64,000 bases of DNA, taken from positions 1,116,001 to 1,180,000 of the forward strand of contig NZ_CP098415.1 in the NCBI RefSeq assembly GCF_023702125.1, in the 5' to 3' direction. The notes beneath the pieces were generated by a model. It did no database searches, was not told where the DNA came from, and saw only the letters and a program-made list of their open reading frames with translations. This stretch comes from Halorubrum hochsteinianum. GTDB taxonomy: Archaea > Halobacteriota > Halobacteria > Halobacteriales > Haloferacaceae. The translations under genes and the position numbers were made by a program. Shown piece by piece: positions 30,414-38,041 of this stretch (positions are counted from its first letter, which is position 1; each line of letters begins with the position of its first letter).

Positions 30414-32081
30414 CTACGAGAATTTCCGGACCGTCATGTCGAGCGTGTCGAGGTCGAGGATGGGGGCGTAGCCGGCGTCGGGGTCGATGTTGACGGACTT
30501 CTGGAAGTCGGTCTGGGCCTGCCAGCAGCCGGAGTTGACCGCGAGGACGTTGTGGTACTTCCCCCAGCCGAGCTTGTGGACGTGGCCGGTGTGGAACACG
30601 TCGGGCACGTCCTCCATGACGAGGTAGTCGCGCTCCTCGGGCGCGACGCGGGTGTGGCCGCCGAACTGCGGCGCGACGTGGCGCTTTTTGAGGAGCTGGT
30701 ACATCGCCTTGTGCGGCTCGTCGTAGCTCGCCTTCTCCTCGGGCAGCTCCGCGATCACCTCGTCGAGCGAGACGCCGTGGTACATCAGCACCTCGACGCC
30801 CTCGACCGAGACCGTCGCCGGGTTCGAGACGATCCGGGCGTCGTGAACGTCCATAATCTCCCGGATCTCGTCGTTGAACCCGGGCTGGGGCTCCGCGAGC
30901 CGGACCGCGTCGTGGTTGCCCGGGATCATCACGATCTCGGTGTCCGCGGGGACCTCCTTGAGGTGTTCCGCGAACACCTCGTACTGCTCGTAGATGTCGA
31001 CGATCTCCAGTTCCTCGTCCTGATCCGGGTAGACGCCGACGCCCTCGACCATGTCGCCCGCGAGCAACAGGTACTCGACCGGGTCGGCCTCGGACGTGTG
31101 GAGCCAGTCGGTGAACTCGTGCCACGCGTCGGCCATGAACTCGTCGCTGCCGACGTGGACGTCGGAGATGAGCGCGGCCTGAACGTGGCGGTCGGCCCCG
31201 CCCGGATTGTGAGTCCGGGGAACGTCGGGGAAGTGGAGCGAGTCGGCGAAGAGGATACCGGAGTCGTCGGCGAGGGTCCCCTCGACCGCGACGCACTCGT
31301 CCATCAGGATCTCGTCGACGACGTCGGCGAGGCCCTTGTCCTTCATCACGAGGGCGGGGAAGGTCCCGGTGGTGTCCTCCAGTTCGACGAGCCAGTGGCC
31401 GGACTTCGTGGAGCGCACGTCGTTGACTAAGCCGATCATGGCGGCGTCGCTGCCGCCGGGCATGTCCGCGATCGCCTCGGCGGGGCGGTGGTTGACGCGG
31501 CCGCGGAGGATCTTCGAGAGGCGCTCGTAACGGTCGCGGAACGTCGTGACGAAGTCGCCGTACTCGCCGGTTCCCGTGCTGCGACCGGTCATGTCGTTGC
31601 CGACTTCGAGGTCGCGCAGGTCGGGGTCGCGGGAGCGGTCGGGGGGCGAGGCGTCGGCGGTAGAGGTGTCGGCAGCCGAGCCGTCGGGGGTAGAGGTGTC
31701 GGCAGCCGCGGCGTCGGCGGTCGTGGTCTCGGTTGTCGAAGCGTCGGAACGCGGGTCGTCCGTGACGGCCACCCCGTCGGTCGTCGCGGCCGCGGACCCC
31801 GCGTCGGTCCCCCCGGCTCCCCCGGTCGCAGACCCCTCCGTTTCAACTGGAGATTGTCCGTTCGCATCGGATGAGGCCGCGGATCTCTCGGTTTCGGCGG
31901 TGGCCTCGTGGACGTGGTCGGCGGTGATCCGGAGGGCCTCGTCCGGGGCGTGATCGACCGCGGCCGCGACGGCGGCGGCGGGGTCGGCCGCGCCCGCGAG
32001 GAGGGTGATCGCCTCCCGCTCCGCGTTGTAGCCGCGCTCGGCGAGGGCTTTCGCGATCCGCGCGTTCGACTCCAGCGGCAC
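30414..32081 (-). CDS. dp1: DNA polymerase D small subunit (DP1), exonuclease-type
   Basis: The 555-residue subunit has an N-terminal helical domain (NARIAKALAERGYNAEREAITLL), a disordered Ser/Thr/Ala/Asp linker (about residues 85-185), an OB fold (WLVELEDTTGTFPALVMKDKG), and a metallophosphoesterase-type 3'-5' exonuclease domain. Ligands are visible as ISDVHVGSDEF, LLAGDMVEG, MIPGNHDAVR and MYHGVS. Start GTG 32081; open frame upstream is noise over the promoter. With DP2 it makes the archaeal replicative polymerase D. An ORB-like box lies inside the linker coding sequence. The neighbours (sec11, orc1, origin) match conserved haloarchaeal order. Confidence 0.93.
   Translation of the reverse strand: MPLESNARIAKALAERGYNAEREAITLLAGAADPAAAVAAAVDHAPDEALRITADHVHEATAETERSAASSDANGQSPVETEGSATGGAGGTDAGSAAATTDGVAVTDDPRSDASTTETTTADAAAADTSTPDGSAADTSTADASPPDRSRDPDLRDLEVGNDMTGRSTGTGEYGDFVTTFRDRYERLSKILRGRVNHRPAEAIADMPGGSDAAMIGLVNDVRSTKSGHWLVELEDTTGTFPALVMKDKGLADVVDEILMDECVAVEGTLADDSGILFADSLHFPDVPRTHNPGGADRHVQAALISDVHVGSDEFMADAWHEFTDWLHTSEADPVEYLLLAGDMVEGVGVYPDQDEELEIVDIYEQYEVFAEHLKEVPADTEIVMIPGNHDAVRLAEPQPGFNDEIREIMDVHDARIVSNPATVSVEGVEVLMYHGVSLDEVIAELPEEKASYDEPHKAMYQLLKKRHVAPQFGGHTRVAPEERDYLVMEDVPDVFHTGHVHKLGWGKYHNVLAVNSGCWQAQTDFQKSVNIDPDAGYAPILDLDTLDMTVRKFS
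31832..31855 (-). promoter_or_regulatory. ORB-like box inside the DP1 linker
   Basis: The plus strand has acccctccgtttcaactgg followed by agatt. It shares the cccctccgtttca..tggaga pattern with the box next to the orc1 start (35596-35620) and the one at 51586. It lies in coding sequence for the disordered DP1 linker (QSPVETEGS), where protein constraint is weak. Confidence 0.5.
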
Positions 32082-32224
32082 GCTACCCGAAAGGAGGGTC
32101 GCGGGCAAAACCGTTCCGGAGGCGTCGGGTCCGGTCGGGGGAGGGGCGCGAGCCTCGAAAAATCGGGGTCGGAGCCGCGTTCCCACCCAGAAGCTTATGA
32201 ACGAAAGCCGCCAACGCCGTCGTA

Positions 32225-33433
32225 ATGGACGAAGGGGATCGGTCGACGGACGCCGACGGGTCGGCCGGTCGAGACGAGCGAACGGAGGACGGAGCCGAAA
32301 AGGAGCTCGGCGGATCGAGCGGCGAAACGACCGACGAATCGGGAAGAGAAGCGTTAGGCGAATCGAAGGGAGGAGCACCCGACGAATCGGACGGCGAGGC
32401 CGCCGATGATGAGAGCGGATCCGGTCCCGCAGCGGGGGACGACTCCGACACCGATCCCGGTGTTTCGGGTCGAGAGCGGAGCGACGCGGAGTTCGGGGGC
32501 GGGCCCGTCGCCGGCGCGGACGGAACCGAAACCGATGGTGAATCCGTCGACGCCGAGGGAGCGGTCAACACCGAGGGAGCGGTCAACACCGAGGGAGCGG
32601 TCGACGCCGGCGCGTCCGCCGGGGAGGCCGGAGACCCCTCAGAGACCGATTATTCTCCCGAGTCAGGATACCCCTCCGAGCGGTCCGAGCGGGCGGCGGG
32701 GGGCGGGGAGGAGTCGCTTTTGTACCGGTTCCGTCACGACCGCGACGGCGCGCTGATGTGGATCCGGGAGATGCTTTCCAGCGTGGCGGTGGTCCTGCTG
32801 GTCGGCCTGCTGCTGTTCGGGGTCAGCGGCATCTGGCCGCCGATGGTCGCCGTCGAGTCGGGGAGCATGGAGCCGAACATGGAGGTCGGCGACCTCGTGT
32901 TCGTCACCGAACCCGGTCGGCTCGCGCCGGACGCCGCGGACAACGACGTCGGCGTCGTCACCCACGAGACGGGGGAGTCGGTCGACTACCGGACGTTCGG
33001 GTCCTACGGGTCGGTGGTGATATACACCCCGCCGGGGCGGACCGGGTCGCCGATCATCCACCGGGCCATGTTCCACGTCACCGAGGGCGAGAACTGGTAC
33101 GACCGCGCCGACGCGGAGTACCACAACGCCGTCGACTGCGAGTCGCTCGCGAACTGTCCGGCACCACACGACGGGTACGTCACGCTCGGGGACAACAACG
33201 GGGCTTACGATCAGGCCAGCGGGCTCTCGCCGCCCGTCAGGGCCGACTGGGTAGACGGGGTGGCTCGCCTCCGCGTCCCGTATCTCGGATACATCCGCCT
33301 GATCGCGACGGGACAGGTGGAGTTGAACGAGGCGATAGCGCAGACGGTGGGAGTCGGACTTCCGGCGTCGGAGGCGTCGCGAGCGGCGCAGACGGGCCTC
33401 GGGGTGTCGGATCTCGCGGCCAGACCTTCTTGA
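32225..33433 (+). CDS. sec11: Sec11-type signal peptidase with long acidic N-terminus
   Basis: A 402-residue protein. The first ~170 residues are disordered and acidic, with direct repeats (AVNTEGAVNTEGAV). A membrane span near residues 185-205 (VAVVLLVGLLLFGVSGIWPP) leads into the catalytic Ser in VESGSMEPNM, the archaeal/ER-type His in PIIHRAMFH and the Asp in LGDNNGAYD. It cleaves signal peptides outside the membrane. The acidic extension faces the cytoplasm and is unusually long. The gene lies between dp1 (divergent) and orc1 (convergent), a conserved trio. Confidence 0.92.
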   Translation: MDEGDRSTDADGSAGRDERTEDGAEKELGGSSGETTDESGREALGESKGGAPDESDGEAADDESGSGPAAGDDSDTDPGVSGRERSDAEFGGGPVAGADGTETDGESVDAEGAVNTEGAVNTEGAVDAGASAGEAGDPSETDYSPESGYPSERSERAAGGGEESLLYRFRHDRDGALMWIREMLSSVAVVLLVGLLLFGVSGIWPPMVAVESGSMEPNMEVGDLVFVTEPGRLAPDAADNDVGVVTHETGESVDYRTFGSYGSVVIYTPPGRTGSPIIHRAMFHVTEGENWYDRADAEYHNAVDCESLANCPAPHDGYVTLGDNNGAYDQASGLSPPVRADWVDGVARLRVPYLGYIRLIATGQVELNEAIAQTVGVGLPASEASRAAQTGLGVSDLAARPS

Positions 33434-33497
33434 CCTTCTCTTCGATGGCTTCGTTTCGACTGGACGAACGCGACCCGGTTCGCGGGACCCGACGGCG

Positions 33498-35591
33498 TCA
33501 GTTGTCGAACCGCGCCTGAACGAACGGCTGCGCGTTCTCGATGTCGCCGAGCCGGGAGTCGGAGAGGAGGACCGCCTCGGTCTCCTCGACGGGGACCGAG
33601 AGGCCCATCTCCTTCGTCCGGCCGTATCGGCCCTTCGAGACGACGACGGCGTTGACGATCCCGAGCATGTCGAGTTCGCTGATGAGGTCGGTGACGCGCC
33701 GCTGGGTCAGGACGTCGGCGTCGATCTCCTCGCAGAGCCGCTTGTAGATGTTGAACACCTCGCCGGTGTTGATGTTGTGGACGCCGTTCTTCTCGAGGAG
33801 GATGACGGCGAACAAGACGATCTTGCTCTGGGTCGGGAGGGTGCGGACGACCTCGACGACCCGGTCGAGTTCGATCTTGTCCTGCGCCTGTCGAACGTGT
33901 TTCTCCGCGACGATCTCCGCCTGCGACCGCTCCGCGAGCTCGCCCGCCGTGCGGAGGAGATCGAGCGCACGGCGGGCGTCCCCGTGCTCCTGTGCGGCGA
34001 ACGCCGCGCAGAGCGGGATCACGTCGTCGGTGAGCGCGTCGGGTTTGAACGCGGTGTCGGCCCGGTGCTGGAGGATGTCTCTGAGCTGGTTGGCGTCGTA
34101 CGGCGGGAAGACGATCTCCTCCTCGCCGAGGCTCGACTTGACGCGGGGATCGAGGAAGTCGGTGAACTTCAGGTCGTTCGAGATCCCCATGATCGAGATG
34201 CGCGAGCGGTCGAGCTCGGAGTTCATCCGCGAGAGGTTATAGAGGGTGTCGTCGCCGCTCTTCTCGACGAGCTTGTCGATCTCGTCGAGCATGATCACGA
34301 CCACGCGCTCGTGGTAGTCCACCGCCTCGAAGAACGTCGAGTAGACGCGGTCGGTGGGCCATCCCGTCATCGGGACCTCCTCCATCTCCTCGGCGTCGGC
34401 TTCGAGTTCCTCGATGCGGGCGTCGAGCGCCTCGACCGAGTCGAGTCCGGTGCCCGCGAGGACGGCGGTCGCGTCGCCGGTCGGCCGGCCGTCGCCGTCC
34501 GTCGCGTCGTCTCGGAGCCCTTCGAGGCGGTCGAGTTCGTCGGCGATGACCGCCTGATTCTCCTCGATGAACGTGTTCGCGAGCTGAGCGAGCACCCGGT
34601 ACTGGGTGTCCGTCACCTCGCAGTTGATGTACTCGACCTCGCAGGGGACGTCGTACTTCTGGGAGGTGGACTCGAGTTCCTGCGAGACGAACTTTGCCGA
34701 CGCCGTCTTCCCGGTTCCCGTCTTTCCGTAGATGAGGATGTTCGACGGGGTCTCGCCGCGGAGCGCGGAGACCAGAATCGTCGCCATCCGGTTGATCTGG
34801 TCGTTCCGGTGCGGGAGCTCGTGCGGGGTGTACGAGGGGCGGAGGACCTCCTTGTTCTCGAAGATCGGTTCGCCGGAGAGGAGGTCGTCGAAGAGTCCCT
34901 GATTTTCGTCGTCGTCGAGGACGACGCCGTCGAGGTCGACGTCGGGGGACGAGCGGTCGCGCCCGCCGTTGTCGATCCCCGCCGTCTCCGATCCGGCTGC
35001 GGTTTCGGATCCGGTCGCCGTCTCCGATCCGGCTGCGGTTTCGGATCCGGTCGCCGTCTCCGATCCGGCTGCGGTTTCGGATCCGGTCGCCGTCTCCGAT
35101 CCGGCTGCGGTTTCGGATCCGGTCGCCGTCTCCGATCCGGCTGCGGTTTCGGATCCGGTCGCCGTCTCCGATCCGGCTGCGGTTTCGGATCCGGTCGCCG
35201 TCTCCGATCCGGCTGCGGTTTCGGATCCGGTCGCCGTTTCGGGTCCGGTCGTCGATTCCGGTGCGCCGTCGGTCGGGAGCCTCGATCGAGTGGTCGTCTC
35301 GGTGTCGGGGTCCGTTACCTCCGAGTCCGACCCCACGTCGACGTCGAGGTCGGAACTGTCGTCGAGGGCGGGGTTCTCGTCGGAGTCGAAATCGAGGTCC
35401 CCGCCGGAGTTGTTGTCGGACCCAGACGGACCGTCGAGGTCGGAGGTATCTCCTCCGGAGCCGCCGGAGTCGAGAGCGTTCGGACCGGACTCGCTGCTAT
35501 GGCCCGGCTCTGTCTGGTCGTCCGGGTCGGTCCCGTCGGCCGGATCAATGTCGTCGTCGTCAGCCCGCGGTGTGTGATCGCCTTCGTCCAT
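33498..35591 (-). CDS. orc1: Orc1/Cdc6 replication initiator
   Basis: A 697-residue AAA+ initiator. The first ~230 residues are a disordered acidic leader, in which residues ~116-203 are seven tandem copies of a 12-residue unit (GSETATGSETAA). The core has Walker A GKTGTGKTAS near residue 287 and Walker B VVVIMLDEIDKLV near 435. It also has NDLKFTDFLDPRVKSSL as sensor I, and the C-terminal winged helix with VTDLISELDMLGIVNAVV. The gene sits beside the origin with an ORB box just 5 bp upstream of its start. Typical haloarchaeal Orc1 is 400-570 residues, so the leader makes this one long. Confidence 0.95.
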   Translation of the reverse strand: MDEGDHTPRADDDDIDPADGTDPDDQTEPGHSSESGPNALDSGGSGGDTSDLDGPSGSDNNSGGDLDFDSDENPALDDSSDLDVDVGSDSEVTDPDTETTTRSRLPTDGAPESTTGPETATGSETAAGSETATGSETAAGSETATGSETAAGSETATGSETAAGSETATGSETAAGSETATGSETAAGSETATGSETAAGSETAGIDNGGRDRSSPDVDLDGVVLDDDENQGLFDDLLSGEPIFENKEVLRPSYTPHELPHRNDQINRMATILVSALRGETPSNILIYGKTGTGKTASAKFVSQELESTSQKYDVPCEVEYINCEVTDTQYRVLAQLANTFIEENQAVIADELDRLEGLRDDATDGDGRPTGDATAVLAGTGLDSVEALDARIEELEADAEEMEEVPMTGWPTDRVYSTFFEAVDYHERVVVIMLDEIDKLVEKSGDDTLYNLSRMNSELDRSRISIMGISNDLKFTDFLDPRVKSSLGEEEIVFPPYDANQLRDILQHRADTAFKPDALTDDVIPLCAAFAAQEHGDARRALDLLRTAGELAERSQAEIVAEKHVRQAQDKIELDRVVEVVRTLPTQSKIVLFAVILLEKNGVHNINTGEVFNIYKRLCEEIDADVLTQRRVTDLISELDMLGIVNAVVVSKGRYGRTKEMGLSVPVEETEAVLLSDSRLGDIENAQPFVQARFDN
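34980..35245 (-). repeat. 36-bp tandem repeats inside orc1
   Basis: About seven copies of a 36-bp unit lie in frame, each containing gatccggctgcggtttcg then gatccggtcgccgtctcc, identical or nearly so at DNA level. They encode (GSETATGSETAA)n. Near-perfect DNA identity, not just protein similarity, points to recent expansion by slippage or recombination. Confidence 0.95.
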
Positions 35592-35595
35592 GTGA

Positions 35596-35620
35596 ACCCC
35601 TCCGTTTCAGGTGGAGACGG
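35596..35620 (-). promoter_or_regulatory. ORB box immediately upstream of orc1
   Basis: The minus strand reads CCGTCTCCACCTGAAACGG then AGGGGT, ending 5 bp before the orc1 start codon. Binding by Orc1 here would cover its own leaderless start, so autoregulation is possible. Confidence 0.75.
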
Positions 35621-35741
35621 TCGGGGAAGTCGCGTTTCACGCCGTCTCCAGCCGAATATGCGGATATGTGGTCGAACTACCGACTGACCACGTCCAGTTG
35701 ATACACTCGAAGCAGACGAAGAGATGGTACAAAAGTGTTGC

Positions 35742-35765
35742 TCTCCGGAGTTGAAACGGCCCTTT
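35742..35765 (+). promoter_or_regulatory. weak ORB-like box in oriC
   Basis: TCTCCGGAGTTGAAACGG followed by cccttt keeps the tgaaacgg core and partial flanks of the box near orc1. It is the least similar of the boxes in this strip. Confidence 0.45.
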
Positions 35766-36110
35766 CGCGAGCGATCTCGCGTCGCGTCGGGAGTGTTTCG
35801 TGCCGAACGGCGGACGCTCGGGGCCGCAGACGGAAGAGTCGAATTCGACTGTGAAACGGAAGGACGGGGCGAGGGGAACCGGGGACGGCTTCCCGTGGAA
35901 CGAGAACGCGTCGCGGCCGGACGCGGTCGGTTACCCGGTTCAGGTCGAGTTCCGGTCGAGTCCATGGACCCCGTATCGGAGAGCTCGCGCCGTGGCTCGA
36001 CGCTGAGGCGTCGTCGGCCAGCCGGATCTCGTCGACGACTCGTGTCTCGGAAGCGGACTCTTTGATCTCACGTCATTTCTTTTCAGTGACACTACTGATC
36101 GGGACCCCCA

Positions 36111-36133
36111 CACCCCTTCGTTTCGGGTGGAAC
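36111..36133 (-). promoter_or_regulatory. ORB box, left of the unwinding element
   Basis: caccccttcgtttcgggtgg followed by aac. It is the inverted partner of 36336-36357: reversed it reads TCCACCCGAAACGAAGGGGTG. This matches the described archaeal ORB consensus with its G string. Confidence 0.9.
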
Positions 36134-36164
36134 GGGAGAAAGGTGGGGAGAGGGGTTAGCCGGG

Positions 36165-36300
36165 GTTAATATATCGGTGGTTTTAATACAAAAACCTACA
36201 AACAGTACCCTCGACAATCCCTCTGGTATTATATTAGTATCGTTGTAGTTGTTTTATTCAATTTTGCTTTGATATATACTGTTAGTACAACGACCGCCGT
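36165..36300. other. AT-rich DNA unwinding element
   Basis: Between the two inverted ORB boxes the sequence becomes very AT-rich for this genome (for example gttaatatatcgg, ttttaatacaaaaacc, tattatattagtatcg, ttgctttgatatatactg). It is flanked by G-rich runs beside each box. This is the expected duplex-melting site. Confidence 0.85.
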
Positions 36301-36335
36301 CCGGAGACGACCGACCACCCACACCCTGACCGGAT

Positions 36336-36357
36336 CTCCACCCGAAACGAAGGGGTG
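36336..36357 (+). promoter_or_regulatory. ORB box, right of the unwinding element
   Basis: ctccacccgaaacgaagggg followed by tg, inverted relative to the box at 36111-36133 with a 20-bp identity. The pair, with an AT-rich segment of about 200 bp between them, is the core origin architecture described in haloarchaea. Confidence 0.9.
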
Positions 36358-36410
36358 GGGGAGGGGATCCACTCACGGCTCAACCGTGATATCCGTCCAC
36401 AGGAACCGAC

Positions 36411-36502
36411 GGTGTAGCCACGAACGGGTGGTGTAGCCACAGACCGATGGTACCACGAACCGATGGTACGGTCACGAACCGGTGGTACAGTCACGGACTG
36501 GC
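36411..36502 (+). repeat. 19-bp iterons beside the origin
   Basis: Five imperfect direct repeats start at 36411 in phase: ggtgtagccacgaacgggt, ggtgtagccacagaccgat, ggtaccacgaaccgat (3 bases short), ggtacggtcacgaaccggt and ggtacagtcacggactggc. They lie between the right ORB box and the operator of the downstream gene. The role could be protein binding at the origin or simple sequence decay. Confidence 0.75.
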
Positions 36503-36542
36503 GACCCGACGGCGACTCGGTATATCATGGTCGACGCCGATA

Positions 36543-36561
36543 GTTTTACCACGTGGTAAAC
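36543..36561 (+). promoter_or_regulatory. TetR-type operator, site 1
   Basis: gttttaccacgtggtaaac is a near-perfect palindrome 52 bp upstream of the CoA-transferase start. It shares half-sites (TTTACC/GGTAAA) with sites at 40471 and 44178 and with nothing else I noticed in the window. Confidence 0.75.
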
Positions 36562-36613
36562 AAACGGTACGGACACCAATGAGACGAACGCGCACGTCAG
36601 CCGAGGTGATTCG

Positions 36614-38041
36614 GTGACCGACCCAAGCGGCTCCGGACCGACGAACACCGACGGCTCCGGACCGACGAACACCGACGGCCCCGGTACCGGCGATTCCACG
36701 GGCGGGTCCGCCGGCGGTCCCGCGAGCGGGGGGAAGATCCTCGAGGGCGTCACCGTCCTCGACCTCTCGACGTTCGTCACCGGCGGCTTCTGCTCGGCGA
36801 TGCTGGCGAACCAGGGAGCGGAGGTCGTCAAGATCGAACAGCCCGGCTACGGCGACGCGGTCCGCCACTCGGGTCCGCCGTTCATCAAGGGCGAGTCGCC
36901 GTACTACTGGTCGCTGAGCTACGGGAAGAAGAGCCTCGAACTCGACCTGAAGAACGACGACGCAAAGGAGGCGCTGTACGAGCTGGTCGAGGAGGCCGAC
37001 ATCTTCATCCAGAACTTCCGCCCGGGGACCGCCGAGCGCCTCGACGTCGACTACGACACGCTCACCGACCACAACGAGGACCTGATCTATCTCGCCATCT
37101 CCGCGTTCGGGCAGACCGGCCCGTGGCGCGAGCGGTCCGGGTACGACCTCCTCATCCAGGGGATGAGCGGGATCATGAGCGTCACCGGCGAGGCGGACCG
37201 CCAGCCCGTCAAGGTCGGGCTTCCGATGACGGACCTCATCACCGCGATGTGGGCCGCCTTCGGCGCGACCACGGCGCTCTACCGCAGAGAGCAGACCGGC
37301 GAGGGCGAGTACATCGACCTCGGCATGCTCGAAGCCACCTTACCGTGGCTCACCAAGCAGGCGGGGATGGTGTTCGCGGGCGAGGAGACGAAGCGGATGG
37401 GAACGAAGGACCCCGTTCTCGCCCCGTACCAGACGTTCGAGACGAAGGACGGGTTCATCAACATCTGTATCCTCAACGAGAAGCTCTGGGGGGAGCTCTG
37501 CGAGGCGCTCGACCGACCGGACCTCCCGGAGGACGACCGCTTCGAGATGAACGCCGACCGCGTCGAGCACCTCGACGAACTGGAGGCCGAGATCGAGGCC
37601 ACGCTCGCCGACAAGACGACCGACGAGTGGATCGAGGTCATCGCCGAGGACGCCGGCGTCCCGGCGGGTCCCGTCTACAGCGTCGAGGAGGCGCTCGACA
37701 ACCCGCAGATCAACGCCCGCGGGACCGTCACCGAGATCGACCACCCCGAACTCGGCGAGGTCCCCGTCATCGAACACCCGCTCAAGTTCCGCAACGCCGA
37801 GAGCGGCTTCGAACTCCCCCCGCCGCTGCTGGGCGAACACAACCGCGAGGTGTTCCGCGACCGCGGCTACTCCGAGGAGGAGATCGACCGCCTCGCGGAA
37901 CTCGGCGTGTTCGGCGACGCCGCGGACGACGGTGACGCCGCGGACAACGGTGACGCCGCGGACAACGGTGACGCAGCGGACGACAGTGACGCCGCCGACG
38001 CCACCGACCCTGCCGACGACCCGGACGGGAATGACGACTGA
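36614..38041 (+). CDS. class III (CaiB/BaiF) acyl-CoA transferase
   Basis: A 475-residue protein starting at GTG 36614. After a disordered leader with direct repeats (GSGPTNTD), the family III fold starts at KILEGVTVLDLSTFVTGGFCSAMLANQGAEVVKIEQPG. The usual active-site Asp lies in EYIDLGMLEAT. Later blocks are VPAGPVYSVEEALDNPQ and HPELGEVPVIEHPLKF. It moves CoA between carboxylic acids. The C-terminal ~35 residues are an acidic repeat tail. It is first in an operon with the thiolase-like and DUF35 genes (11-bp and 4-bp overlaps), below operator site 1. Confidence 0.92.
   Translation: MTDPSGSGPTNTDGSGPTNTDGPGTGDSTGGSAGGPASGGKILEGVTVLDLSTFVTGGFCSAMLANQGAEVVKIEQPGYGDAVRHSGPPFIKGESPYYWSLSYGKKSLELDLKNDDAKEALYELVEEADIFIQNFRPGTAERLDVDYDTLTDHNEDLIYLAISAFGQTGPWRERSGYDLLIQGMSGIMSVTGEADRQPVKVGLPMTDLITAMWAAFGATTALYRREQTGEGEYIDLGMLEATLPWLTKQAGMVFAGEETKRMGTKDPVLAPYQTFETKDGFINICILNEKLWGELCEALDRPDLPEDDRFEMNADRVEHLDELEAEIEATLADKTTDEWIEVIAEDAGVPAGPVYSVEEALDNPQINARGTVTEIDHPELGEVPVIEHPLKFRNAESGFELPPPLLGEHNREVFRDRGYSEEEIDRLAELGVFGDAADDGDAADNGDAADNGDAADDSDAADATDPADDPDGNDD

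Larger units (their letters stand above)
35592..36613. other. chromosomal replication origin (oriC) region
   Basis: This 1022-bp gene-free strip lies between orc1 and the CoA-transferase gene. It holds four ORB or ORB-like boxes, an AT-rich unwinding segment between two perfectly inverted boxes (36111-36133 and 36336-36357), and 19-bp iterons (36411-36502). The short open frames across 35724-36065 lack coding bias. Layout with dp1, sec11 and orc1 matches the haloarchaeal main origin (oriC1-type). The far end carries the operator and promoter of the catabolic cluster. Confidence 0.9.

Noticed and set aside
34980-35245. The 36-bp repeats as a CRISPR array
   Set aside because: Repeats are contiguous with no unique spacers and lie in frame in orc1.
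35724-36065. A ~113-codon open frame inside the origin strip
   Set aside because: Arg-rich with poor third-position GC bias, no promoter of its own, and overlapping the origin elements.
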